64,000 nt of DNA from Syntrophaceae bacterium (GTDB lineage: Bacteria; Desulfobacterota; Syntrophia; Syntrophales; PHBD01): positions 186,001 to 250,000 of the forward strand of contig JABLXX010000006.1 in NCBI GenBank assembly GCA_013177825.1. The letters run 5' to 3'. Positions within the stretch are counted from its first letter, which is position 1. Every line of letters starts with the position of its first letter. The notes beneath the pieces were generated by a model, which saw only the letters and a list, made by a program, of their open reading frames with translations, had not been told where the DNA came from and made no database searches. Positions 1-8,345 of this stretch are shown piece after piece. A program made the position numbers and the translations under genes.

Positions 1-88
1 CGGCGAGGACATCCGGGCAGCGCCGGCCGGGGGGGAGCCGACAACGACCATCGCAACCCATTCCGATCCAGGAAAGGAGGAAAGAAGC

Positions 89-697
89 ATGCAGAAGTTC
101 GAAGAGTTCATCCAGAAGCTGAAAAGCCTCATCACCGAGGCGGGAAGTCCGGCCGCGAATCCGCCCGCCGGGAAGACCTTCTCGGAGACGGACATCGAGG
201 CGGCCCGGAAACAGGCGGCCGACGATGCAACGCAAAAGGAGCGGGAGAGGCTGAGCGCCGAGTTCGCCGAAAAAGAACGCACGGCGCGCCAGAATGCCCG
301 CCAGGCAGAGATCTCTTCCTGGTGCGAGTCCATGATCAAGGCCGGGAAGATGACGCCCGCGTGGGTTAAGTTCGGCGTGCCGGACATGATGCTCGCCTTC
401 GCAGGCATGGAGGGCGAGATCGAGTTCGGCGAGGGGGACGGCAAGGTCAAGGCCACCCTCTACGACCGGTTCAAGGCCTTCTTCGAGACGGAGATGCCCA
501 AGGTGATCGAGTTCAAGGAGATCGCCACCCGGGAGAAGGATCCGGGCGGCCGGGGGGATGCGGGAGCCAGGCTCAGCGCCCTCGTTGCGAAGAAACAGGA
601 GGCCGACAAGACCCTGACGTACAGCGCGGCCTTTGCCGAGGTCCAGCGGGAGAATCCCGACCTGGCCCGGGAATACCTCCAGGAGATCGGCGGCTGA
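89..697 (+). CDS. Mu I/Z-type phage protease C-terminal part / head scaffold protein
   Basis: The 202-residue product is charged and helical in its first half (Ala/Glu/Arg-rich, about residues 35-75) and then has a compact region around the segment SWCESMIKAGKMTPAWV. That layout resembles the C-terminal part of Mu-like I proteins, whose C-terminus is also made separately as the Z scaffold. The start at 89 is supported by a strong AGGAAAGGAGG site. The same frame is open without a stop to the window edge, so this could instead be the 3' part of a longer protease gene with an internal scaffold start. It lies directly upstream of the capsid genes, as expected for a protein that assembles and is cleared from the procapsid. 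Confidence 0.6.
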   Translation: MQKFEEFIQKLKSLITEAGSPAANPPAGKTFSETDIEAARKQAADDATQKERERLSAEFAEKERTARQNARQAEISSWCESMIKAGKMTPAWVKFGVPDMMLAFAGMEGEIEFGEGDGKVKATLYDRFKAFFETEMPKVIEFKEIATREKDPGGRGDAGARLSALVAKKQEADKTLTYSAAFAEVQRENPDLAREYLQEIGG

Positions 698-724
698 ATC
701 CCGCCGGGAAAGGAGCATTTCAAC

Positions 725-1489
725 ATGGCATCGGAAAACAAGATTTTGGACCTTTCCTTCCCGGCGGCGGAGGACCTTTCCAACGACCAGTACCGGTTCA
801 TGGTCCTCAACGCCAGCGAACAGGTCCGCCGGCCCGACAGCGCCTCGGAAGTGGCCCTGGGCATCCTCCAGAACGCGCCGGCAGCGGGCGAGGCGGCGGC
901 CGTGCGGATCATCGGCATCTCGAAGTTCCAGGCCAACGCAGCCATCGGGGTCGGGACCTTCATCGGCCCGGAATACGTCGACGCGACGGATGCCGGCAAG
1001 GCCCAGGACAACGCCGGGAGCCTGGCCTATGCACGCGGCTACGTCCTGGAGGCAGCCGAGGCGGAGGACGGCCTGGGATCCTGCCTGCTGTTGGGCATGG
1101 TGCCGGCCATCAACGACGCGGTGAAGCTGATGACCACCGTCACGACAAAGAATACCGCCGGGGCTGTGACCTACACGGCGGCGGAGCTGATCGGCGGCCT
1201 GATTCTCCGGGATCCGGCCGGAGACAACCGGTCCGACGTCACTCCCACGGCCGCACTGATTGTCGCAGGTGTTGCCGGCGCCATCGTCGGCTCCAGCTTC
1301 GAGTTCGTCATCCGCAACACCGCGGATGCAGCCGAGACCATCACCCTCACGGCGGGCGCCGGTGTGACCTTGAACGGCACCATGACGATCGCCCAGAACA
1401 ACTCCAAGCGGTTCCGGGCCGTCCTCACAAACGTCGGCACCGGCACGGAAGCGGTTACGATCTACAGCCTGGGAACCACGGTCCACTAA
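725..1489 (+). CDS. DUF2190-like capsid decoration/stabilisation protein with extra C-terminal domain
   Basis: 254 residues. The first 110 or so (with LGILQNAPAAGEAAAVRIIG near residues 45-65) look like the DUF2190 family, small beta-rich proteins encoded beside phage capsid genes. The remaining half, rich in Ala, Thr and Val, looks like a beta-sandwich appendage (ITLTAGAGVTLNGTMTIAQN) that could decorate the capsid surface. An AAGGAG site precedes the ATG. It lies 27 bp after the scaffold gene and 66 bp before the capsid gene, so co-transcription is likely. The family call rests on pattern recognition only; the C-terminal domain is unassigned. Confidence 0.6.
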   Translation: MASENKILDLSFPAAEDLSNDQYRFMVLNASEQVRRPDSASEVALGILQNAPAAGEAAAVRIIGISKFQANAAIGVGTFIGPEYVDATDAGKAQDNAGSLAYARGYVLEAAEAEDGLGSCLLLGMVPAINDAVKLMTTVTTKNTAGAVTYTAAELIGGLILRDPAGDNRSDVTPTAALIVAGVAGAIVGSSFEFVIRNTADAAETITLTAGAGVTLNGTMTIAQNNSKRFRAVLTNVGTGTEAVTIYSLGTTVH

Positions 1490-1555
1490 AACGGCGGTCC
1501 GCGCCCCGGCCTGAGCGCCGGGGACCGGACATCCCGATGAAAGGAGAACTAAGAC

Positions 1556-2542
1556 ATGCCGCAGCCGAACGTGAAGGAACAGATCGTTGCGGGACCCCTG
1601 CAGAACGTCTCCATCCAGTTTCGCAATGAGGAGTATATCGCCGACCGGGTCTTCCCCATTATCGACGGGGCGGATCCGAAGGCCAAGATCACAATCTACA
1701 ACAGGGCCGACTGGTTCCGGGACGAGGCGGGGATCCGCACCGCGGGAACCCGGGCGAAGCGGGGCGGGTACAAGCTGGAGGAGGTGTCCTTTTCGACCAA
1801 GGAATACGCCTTCGCCAAGGAGGTGACCGACGAAGACCGGCGGTTCGCCAAATCCAAGAACGCACCGCCTCTCCAGCCGGACCAGGACGCCATCGAGTTC
1901 GCTACCGACAAGGTCGACCTCAAGAAGGAAATCCGCACCGGCGAGTTGATCACGACCGGCACCTGGGCCGACGGCAATGCCGGCGGCGAGGATGCGGAAG
2001 GGCTCTGGTCGCCGGCCGGGTCGACCAACACCTTCCTGGCGGACATCACCAAGGCCAAGAAGGCCATCAAGAGCAAGACAGGCAAGAAGGCCAACGTTCT
2101 GGTCCTGGACGAGGCGACCTACCTGGCCCTGAAGGAGTGCGAGGCGATCCTGGACAAGGTCAAGTACACCCAGCGGGGTGTGCTCGGCAAGGATCTGCTG
2201 GCCGCCCTCCTGGAGCTCGACGAGGTCCTGGTCGGAGGGTCCATCAAGAACACGGCGAAAGAGACCAAGGCCGGGACGGAGTTCACGGGCGTCAACATCT
2301 GGGAGGTGAATGCCGGCAAAGGGATGGGGTTCCTCTTCCACCGGCCAAAGAAGGTCGGGCTCAAGACGGCGACGGCGGGCCTGCAGGTCCGGTTGGCCTA
2401 CGAAGACGGGCAGCCGCGGCGGGTCACCACCTGGCGGGAACCGGCGGAGCATCAGGACGTCTACGAAGCGGCGGAAGAGACCGACATCGTCCTGGTCCAT
2501 GCCGATCTGGGCTACCTTTTCAAGGACACCTACGCAACCTGA
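1556..2542 (+). CDS. Phage major capsid protein
   Basis: 328 residues beginning MPQPNVKEQIVAGPLQNVSI, followed by a segment typical of major capsid proteins of this group (EEYIADRVFPI, then KGGYKLEEVSFSTKEYAFAKEVTDEDR-like text) and an alpha/beta core with VLVLDEATYLALKECEAI. Length and position directly after the scaffold and decoration genes match a main capsid subunit. A clear AAAGGAGAA site precedes the ATG. No N-terminal delta domain is visible, consistent with a separate scaffold protein. Confidence 0.8.
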   Translation: MPQPNVKEQIVAGPLQNVSIQFRNEEYIADRVFPIIDGADPKAKITIYNRADWFRDEAGIRTAGTRAKRGGYKLEEVSFSTKEYAFAKEVTDEDRRFAKSKNAPPLQPDQDAIEFATDKVDLKKEIRTGELITTGTWADGNAGGEDAEGLWSPAGSTNTFLADITKAKKAIKSKTGKKANVLVLDEATYLALKECEAILDKVKYTQRGVLGKDLLAALLELDEVLVGGSIKNTAKETKAGTEFTGVNIWEVNAGKGMGFLFHRPKKVGLKTATAGLQVRLAYEDGQPRRVTTWREPAEHQDVYEAAEETDIVLVHADLGYLFKDTYAT

Positions 2543-2598
2543 TGAACCCCCAGCCGGGGGCGGGATCCGCCGCCTCCGGCCTCCCGGAAGGGTGAAAC

Positions 2599-3054
2599 AT
2601 GGCCTACTGCACACAGAACGATCTGATCGAACAGATATCCGAGGCGGAACTGATTCAGCTCACCGACGACGCCGGCGCCGACACGGTCGACACCTCCGCC
2701 GTGGCCCGGGCGATCGCCGACGCCGACGCGGAGATCGACGGCTATTGCGGGGCTCGCTACACCGTCCCCTTCTCCCCGGCGCCGGTGATGATCCGCAAGA
2801 TCTCCGTCGACCTGGCGATCTACAACCTGTTCTCCCGCCGTTCGGCCGTGAAGATCCCCGAGGAGCGGCAGAAGCGATACGACAACGCCGTCCGTTTCCT
2901 CCGGGACGTCTCCCGGGGACTCATCTCCCTGGGGGCCGACGCCCCGGCGGAACCGGACAGCGGCCTTCCCCGGGCCTCGACGAACCGGGACGACCGGATC
3001 TTCACGACGGGCAGGCCCTCCGCCGGCAAGACGGGAAGCCTCGACCATTACTGA
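2599..3054 (+). CDS. DUF1320 family (Mu gp36-like) head completion protein
   Basis: 151 residues starting MAYCTQNDLIEQISEAELIQLT, with AIADADAEIDGYCGARYTVP in the middle. This is the characteristic pattern of DUF1320/gp36-like proteins, which act at the head-tail junction. The segment MIRKISVDLAIYNLFSRR continues the helical core. It sits between the capsid gene and the DUF1834 gene, the same order as in Mu. A GGAAGGGTG site precedes the ATG. The tail after residue 120 is variable and polar. Confidence 0.8.
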   Translation: MAYCTQNDLIEQISEAELIQLTDDAGADTVDTSAVARAIADADAEIDGYCGARYTVPFSPAPVMIRKISVDLAIYNLFSRRSAVKIPEERQKRYDNAVRFLRDVSRGLISLGADAPAEPDSGLPRASTNRDDRIFTTGRPSAGKTGSLDHY

Positions 3055-3062
3055 GGGACACC

Positions 3063-3476
3063 ATGATCCAGGAAATCATCAATGACATCCTGACCCAGCT
3101 CACGGGCATCGAAGGGGTAGCCACGGCGGATGCCTGGCAGGGCGACCTCAAGGAGCTGCTCAAACAGCCCAAGAAGATCCCCGCGCTCTATGCCGTCTAT
3201 GAGGGATGCACATTCGGGGAAAACCAAATCGTGGGCGGGATCCAGGCCCCCTGCAATCTGGACTTTCTGGTACTCCTCATCGGCGGGAACCTCAAGGGGC
3301 GCGCCCAGGCCGCCTCCACCTGTTACCCGTTCATCGAGGCCGTTCGTTCCGCGCTGACGGGTCATGAGGTGTCCCCTTACGGAAACCTTTGGCCTCTGCG
3401 GGAAGAGCTGGTGCTGGCCGAAGGGGGGATTCTTGCCTACGGGCTTACATACCGCATGAACAACGTCATTTCGTGA
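3063..3476 (+). CDS. DUF1834 family (Mu gp37-like) tail terminator-type protein
   Basis: 137 residues starting MIQEIINDILTQLTGIEGVA, with the long-helix-then-sheet layout of DUF1834/gp37-like proteins, which are thought to finish the tail and contact the head-tail connector. The start codon lies 8 bp after the stop of the DUF1320 gene, with GAGGGA as ribosome site. A longer frame continues upstream through the previous gene but would be out of register with it, so this ATG is chosen. Confidence 0.7.
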   Translation: MIQEIINDILTQLTGIEGVATADAWQGDLKELLKQPKKIPALYAVYEGCTFGENQIVGGIQAPCNLDFLVLLIGGNLKGRAQAASTCYPFIEAVRSALTGHEVSPYGNLWPLREELVLAEGGILAYGLTYRMNNVIS

Positions 3477-3489
3477 GGAGGAATGCATC

Positions 3490-4659
3490 ATGGCACAGGC
3501 CAAGGGATCCAAAGGACGATTGGGGTACCAGGAGGAGACAGCGTTCGGCATCATGCCCGCCTCCTTCGCCCTGAAGAACCTGTATTTTGTCTCCGAATCC
3601 CTGTCGGAGAAGATCAACGCGATCACCTCCGACGTGATCCGCGACAGCCGAAACCCCGTCATGCCGGTCCGGGGCAACCGGGACGTTTCCGGGACCATCA
3701 AAACGCAGCTTGCCCCATCCCTGGGAACCCTCCTGAGAGCGGCCCTGGGGGCGAACACGACGACCGGGGCCTCGTCCCCCTATACCCACACGATGAAAGT
3801 CGGCGACCTGCCCTCGCTGTTCTTCGAGAAGGGCTTCACCGACCTGGGGGCCTACCTGCTGTTTGCCGGCTGCAAGGTCAACCGGCTGAGCATTTCGGCG
3901 AAACCGGAGGGATACCAGGACATCTCCTTCGATGTCTTCGGCGCCTACGAGGCCCAGGCCCTCAAATACAAGACCCAGACGGGCAACTTCGCCGTGGGAA
4001 ACACGCTGGCAGGCGGAACCTCCACGCACACGGCCCTCATCAAGGGGGACAACGACGGGGGAGAGACGGGCCTCCTCTGCCTCCTCAACGCCACGGGCGT
4101 CTTCCAGGACGGGGAGGCCCTCTCGGACAGCGGAACGGGCGCCGCCGTGGCGGACGGCACCCTGGGGTCCGCCTCCGTGGACTCCAGCCTGACGGATCCG
4201 GGACACGCACCGTTCAACGGCTTCAGCATCGCCACGGTCCAGGAGGGTGGGAGCGACATCGCCTGCCTGTCTGCCGTGGACATCGTCGTCGAGAACAACC
4301 TCGACGGCAACTCCTACGTGCTGGGAGGCGGCGGCGTCCGCCGGGCCATCCCCGAGGGAACGGTCAAGGTCTCCGGCACCCTGACGGCGCTGTTCGAATC
4401 GATGGCTCTGTACCAGAAGGCCCTCTCGTTCACCGAATCCTCCTTGAAGCTCATCTGGAAACACGGCACCGGCGCCGGCACCGCGGGCAACGAGTCACTG
4501 GAGATCCTGATCCCGGAGCTGAAGTTCTCCAAGGAGACCCCGGCGATCGAGGGACCCAAGGGGATCCTCTACAAGGGGCCGTTCGAGGCCTACTACCATG
4601 ACGCCGTGCAGGCCTCGGCCATCCAGATCATTCTCAAAAACGCGGAGGCAACGATCTGA
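3490..4659 (+). CDS. Phage tail tube (major tail) protein
   Basis: 389 residues. The N-terminal half has the look of a tail-tube subunit: KGRLGYQEETAFGIMPASF, then IRDSRNPVMPVRGNRDVSG and SPYTHTMKVGDLPSL. The middle (about 170-280) is a Gly/Thr/Ser-rich insertion that could be an exposed domain, and the tube fold resumes near residue 290 (GTVKVSGTLTALFES). The ATG follows a GAGGAGG site. It lies between the DUF1834 gene and the tail chaperone. No sheath gene precedes it, so a flexible tail is inferred. Confidence 0.7.
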   Translation: MAQAKGSKGRLGYQEETAFGIMPASFALKNLYFVSESLSEKINAITSDVIRDSRNPVMPVRGNRDVSGTIKTQLAPSLGTLLRAALGANTTTGASSPYTHTMKVGDLPSLFFEKGFTDLGAYLLFAGCKVNRLSISAKPEGYQDISFDVFGAYEAQALKYKTQTGNFAVGNTLAGGTSTHTALIKGDNDGGETGLLCLLNATGVFQDGEALSDSGTGAAVADGTLGSASVDSSLTDPGHAPFNGFSIATVQEGGSDIACLSAVDIVVENNLDGNSYVLGGGGVRRAIPEGTVKVSGTLTALFESMALYQKALSFTESSLKLIWKHGTGAGTAGNESLEILIPELKFSKETPAIEGPKGILYKGPFEAYYHDAVQASAIQIILKNAEATI

Positions 4660-4660
4660 C

Positions 4661-5185
4661 ATGGAGCCCATGCAGTATGAAATCGGCGACAAAGTTTATG
4701 TCCAGAAGCCTCTGGTTCTTGGCCAGATCCGGCAGCTCCTGGAGACCTTGATTGACTTCAGGATCCCCGCCGAATTTACCTCGGCGGAACTGATCAACCT
4801 CCTCGGATCCCGCCTGCCGGCCGTGCTGGCCGTGGTTCTGACGGAGAAAGACCGCTCTCCCAAGGGCAAGGACCTGTCCGCCTTCGCCGATGAGCTGGAA
4901 TTTACGGTCTCGGCGGAGACGGCCCTGAAAGTGGTCGACGATTTTTTCGTCTGCAACCCGATCTCCTCACTTTTCGAGAGGATGAGCGGGATGATGGGGA
5001 AAGTCGCGGAGGGGCTCCAGGGCAGGATCGACGATCTGTTCGAACGAATCGCGGATCGGATCATGGCCGAGATGCTGAAACGGATTGGATCGAAAACATC
5101 GTCTGCGCCCTCGCCGGCGGAGACATCACCAGACGAGACGCGATCCTCTGGGGATTCACCCTCGATGAGTGCAGACCGTACCTGA
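4661..5185 (+). CDS. Tail assembly chaperone (short, G-like product)
   Basis: 174 residues starting MEPMQYEIGDKVYVQKPLVL. It lies between the tube and tape-measure genes, where lambda G or Mu gp41-type chaperones are found. The first 145 residues read as a helical protein, ending with FERIADRIMAEMLKRIG. After that, this frame turns into a low-complexity Ser/Thr/Pro stretch to the stop, while the -1 frame becomes protein-like, as expected if a longer form is made by frameshifting. The ATG begins 1 base after the stop of the tube gene. Identification is mainly by position and size. Confidence 0.6.
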   Translation: MEPMQYEIGDKVYVQKPLVLGQIRQLLETLIDFRIPAEFTSAELINLLGSRLPAVLAVVLTEKDRSPKGKDLSAFADELEFTVSAETALKVVDDFFVCNPISSLFERMSGMMGKVAEGLQGRIDDLFERIADRIMAEMLKRIGSKTSSAPSPAETSPDETRSSGDSPSMSADRT

Positions 5186-5478
5186 CGTTCCGTAGGCGGG
5201 AGATCCTCTTCCGCGAGGCCGTGATCGCCATCCTCGTCGGGGAATCGGAAGAGGAAAAGGCCGATCGGATAACGGGCGAATACTGCAAAGCGTGCCGCTC
5301 CCTGGGGAGAGATGACGACTGCAGCAACTGCTTAAGCGGTACCATAAGGGAGATCAGCCGGCCGGCTGACCGGGACCAATCGGATGCCCAATCAGAACGA
5401 AATTCATCTCGTCATCACCGTCCAGGACAACGGGACCCCGACGGTCCATCGGTTCGGCAGCAGCCTGCAGAGCCTTGA
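5079..5478 (+). CDS. Candidate -1 frameshift extension of the tail assembly chaperone
   Basis: In the -1 frame, sequence from about 5079 reads DWIENIVCALAGGDITRRDA and continues LWGFTLDECRPYLTFRRREI and AILVGESEEEKADRI before reaching a stop at 5476-5478, inside the tape-measure gene. No good start codon or ribosome site lies in this frame near its onset; the GTG at 5221 is late and poorly preceded. The simplest reading is that ribosomes slip from the 4661 frame near 5076-5095 to make a GT-like long chaperone. No canonical slippery heptamer is visible at the crossover, so a sequencing indel or another mechanism is possible. Confidence 0.5.
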
Positions 5479-7975
5479 TTCGTCCGTCGGCAGCCTGAAG
5501 CGGAGCCTGCAGGATTACCGTGTCGAGACGGAACGGCTGGATGGGAAGACCGCTTCCCTGACAGCGACCATAGGCGGTCTCCTGGCGAACATCGTCAGCG
5601 TAACCGCCGTGGCCACCGTCGTGAAGAGCGGGATTTCCTACCTGGGCCAGATTGAGACGGCTACGCTCGCCATCGGCTCGGCGTTCATGACCGGCGGGGA
5701 ATACATCGACCAGACGAGCCAGAAGGCCCTGTCCGCGGAGGAAGCGCTGAAGGCCGCCCAGGGCGACGCGAAGAAGATTGTCGAGGAGCTGCAGTATGCC
5801 AACCTGCAGACGATCGCAACCCTGGACGAGCTGATCAATGCCTACCAGGTCACCCTTCCCGTGGCCCTGGCCAAGGGATTCGACCGGCAGCAGGTGAAGG
5901 AATTCACCGTGGCGATGGTCCAGGCCGCGGGTGCCATCGGCCTCCAGATGAACCAGCTTGGGGAGGAGACCAGGTCCCTCCTGACGGCGGCCATCGATCC
6001 GCGAAACAGCCGCATTGCAACGGTCCTGGGAATCCGGAACGAGGACATAAGGCAATACAAGGGGAACGCAGACGAGTTGTTCCGTTTCCTGATGGAGAAG
6101 CTCTCAGCGTACCGCGTCGCCGGTATCGAATCGCAGAACACATGGGCCGGCCTTTGGTCGAACGCGAAGGACATCGTCTCTCAGGCCCTGGGCAAGCGGC
6201 TGGAACCCCTTTTCGACGCCTTGAAGGCGGAGCTGAAGTCTCTCGCCGACTCCATCGTCGTCATCGATGATAAGGCCCAAAAAATCAAATGGAACCCGGA
6301 ATTCCTGGAAGGGATCAATCGATTCCGGGACCTGCTCCAGGAAAGCATTGCCGAGTTGTATCGCCTGGCGATGCTGCTGGACAAGTTCGGCGGTTCATTC
6401 TCCCGGATGATGCACGGGCTCTCGTTCTCGGAACTCACCGGGAGCACGCGCTGGTCCAAGATGAATGACGAATACCGGACCCGCTACATGGCGTCCGAGA
6501 AGTCCCTTCAGGACATGGTGATGCGCGGTATGGGCTGGAAGCCCGTCACGCCGGAGATGGACAAGCGGATGAAGGAGGCCGCGCAGCAGGGAAAGAAGAT
6601 CGCCGACCAGCTGCAGGTGAATGTCGGCGGAGAAGAGCCGGGAACACAGCAGCTTCTCCGATATTACCGGCTCAAGGAATCGGGCGGGCCGGCAGGCTGG
6701 CAGCCAAAGACACCCCGCCCGGAACAAGACAAGGCCGCGGAGAAGCTGGCCAAGGAATGGAAAAACACCCTGCGGGACCTCAACGCGGACATCGCCAAGG
6801 AAGATCTTCCGGACTTCGAAAAGAAACTGATCGAGATCAGGAAAAAGGCGGAGGAGCTTCAGGAGAAATTCAAGAGCATCCCGGGGGCAAAGGAAAAGAT
6901 CACGGAATGGACGACCAGCCGGGAAAACGACGAGGTCACCGAGGCCGCCCAGAAGGAATTTGAGGAATATCTGAAAGGCCTCGAGACGGAGAAGAGAATC
7001 CTCGAAGAGGTGGAGAAAAAGCACCAGCAGGCCAGGGCCGCCCGGGAATCAGCCATCAAGGCGAGCCTGGACGAGTTGGATATCGCGGAGGCATCGGGGA
7101 CCTATCATCGAGACACGCTGGATGAGCGGATCCGGCTGACGGAGGAGTTGATCGCCATCCAGGAAGAAAACCTTTCCCAGATGGATAAAATGAAAGATGC
7201 ATCCGCCTGGTATGCCCAGGACGCCGCGATCCGATCGACGAAGAAGAGCCTGCTGGCCCTGAAGGACGAGCTGGATCCCATCCGGGCAAAGCTTCGCAAG
7301 TATGCCGATGATGCGACCAACATGGGGGAGAATATCGGGAATGCTTACGTAAAGGCCTTTGACAGCATCGCCGACTCGCTGACGGAACTTGTCGCAACAG
7401 GAAAGGCCGATTTCAATTCCCTGGCGCAGTCCATCCTGAAGGACCTGATCAAAATCGAAATCCGGGCGCTCCTGGCTGCGGCGGCCGTATCCTCCATCGG
7501 CAGCGGAAGCGGCGGCGGCAGCTGGATCGCCTCGGCCGTCAGCCTGGTAGGCTCCTTTTTCGGCGGCTCGTCGTCTGGGAATTCATACACATTTGCCGAC
7601 ACCGGCGGCGACGTCGACTCCGGCTGGAGCACGACCGGTTATCGAAATGCCCGCGGGAACATCTTCGGTGGCGGAAGAATCATCCCCTTCGCCAAGGGCG
7701 GCACCATCGTTTTCAACCCGACGTATTTCCCGATGGCCAACGGCATGGGCCTCATGGGCGAGGCCGGACCGGAGGCCGTCCTGCCCCTGAAAAGGCTCTC
7801 CAACGGCAACCTGGGCGTCCAGGCGACGGGCTCACAGCATACCTGCATCGGAATCAGCGTCCCGGTGTCGGTCACTGGCAGCGACACGCCCGAGCGGATC
7901 TGGAAGTCACCCGCCTTCCGCAACGAAATGGAAACCCTGGTGATGGGCCTTGTGAGGAAGTACGCCAATGCCTAA
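5384..7975 (+). CDS. Phage tail tape measure protein
   Basis: 863 residues, the second longest phage gene here. The N-terminus is a long helical region with a hydrophobic patch (LTATIGGLLANIVSVTAVAT, about residues 58-80). A central coiled-coil region follows (about 440-660, rich in Glu/Lys). The C-terminal part has a Gly/Ser-rich hydrophobic segment and GLMGEAGPEAVLPLKRLSNG, a signature of lambda gpH-type tape measure C-termini. This protein sets tail length and is threaded through the tube. The start has only a weak ribosome site and may be coupled to translation of the overlapping chaperone extension. Confidence 0.88.
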   Translation: MPNQNEIHLVITVQDNGTPTVHRFGSSLQSLDSSVGSLKRSLQDYRVETERLDGKTASLTATIGGLLANIVSVTAVATVVKSGISYLGQIETATLAIGSAFMTGGEYIDQTSQKALSAEEALKAAQGDAKKIVEELQYANLQTIATLDELINAYQVTLPVALAKGFDRQQVKEFTVAMVQAAGAIGLQMNQLGEETRSLLTAAIDPRNSRIATVLGIRNEDIRQYKGNADELFRFLMEKLSAYRVAGIESQNTWAGLWSNAKDIVSQALGKRLEPLFDALKAELKSLADSIVVIDDKAQKIKWNPEFLEGINRFRDLLQESIAELYRLAMLLDKFGGSFSRMMHGLSFSELTGSTRWSKMNDEYRTRYMASEKSLQDMVMRGMGWKPVTPEMDKRMKEAAQQGKKIADQLQVNVGGEEPGTQQLLRYYRLKESGGPAGWQPKTPRPEQDKAAEKLAKEWKNTLRDLNADIAKEDLPDFEKKLIEIRKKAEELQEKFKSIPGAKEKITEWTTSRENDEVTEAAQKEFEEYLKGLETEKRILEEVEKKHQQARAARESAIKASLDELDIAEASGTYHRDTLDERIRLTEELIAIQEENLSQMDKMKDASAWYAQDAAIRSTKKSLLALKDELDPIRAKLRKYADDATNMGENIGNAYVKAFDSIADSLTELVATGKADFNSLAQSILKDLIKIEIRALLAAAAVSSIGSGSGGGSWIASAVSLVGSFFGGSSSGNSYTFADTGGDVDSGWSTTGYRNARGNIFGGGRIIPFAKGGTIVFNPTYFPMANGMGLMGEAGPEAVLPLKRLSNGNLGVQATGSQHTCIGISVPVSVTGSDTPERIWKSPAFRNEMETLVMGLVRKYANA

Positions 7976-8345
7976 CGCTACCCTGGGAAGCCTCACCTTT
8001 GCTTCGAACCCGGACACAATGACCCTGATCAAGAAGGACAGGGACGTCGCATGGGTGAAGACTTACAGCTCTGTCGCCATCTTCAGCTGGGGCAGCAGCT
8101 ATGCAGGGAAGAAACTGGATCTGGCATGGAGCTACATGGATACCGGCGAATTCGCCGACCTGGAGGACATTCAGGAAGCCGATGCGCAGGTTGTTTTCGA
8201 TCCCCAGGACGGCTCCGGAAGGACGTTCAACGTCGAGATCCTGGCTCTGGACGGAGAATATCACCTGTATCTCAAAGACGACACAGGCCAGTATCGGAAG
8301 AACGTAAAGCTGACCCTCCTGATTATGAGTGAGGCCGCGTCATGA
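7968..8345 (+). CDS. Small tail protein, possible distal tail component
   Basis: 125 residues starting MPNATLGSLTFASNPDTM. The sequence is beta-rich with WSYMDTGEFADLEDIQEAD in the middle, and has no motif recognised with certainty. The start overlaps the tape-measure stop by 8 bp, and the end overlaps the next gene by 4 bp (ATGA). Translation of tape measure, this protein and the hub is therefore likely coupled. Position directly after the tape measure suggests a distal tail or baseplate adaptor role, by inference. Confidence 0.5.
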   Translation: MPNATLGSLTFASNPDTMTLIKKDRDVAWVKTYSSVAIFSWGSSYAGKKLDLAWSYMDTGEFADLEDIQEADAQVVFDPQDGSGRTFNVEILALDGEYHLYLKDDTGQYRKNVKLTLLIMSEAAS

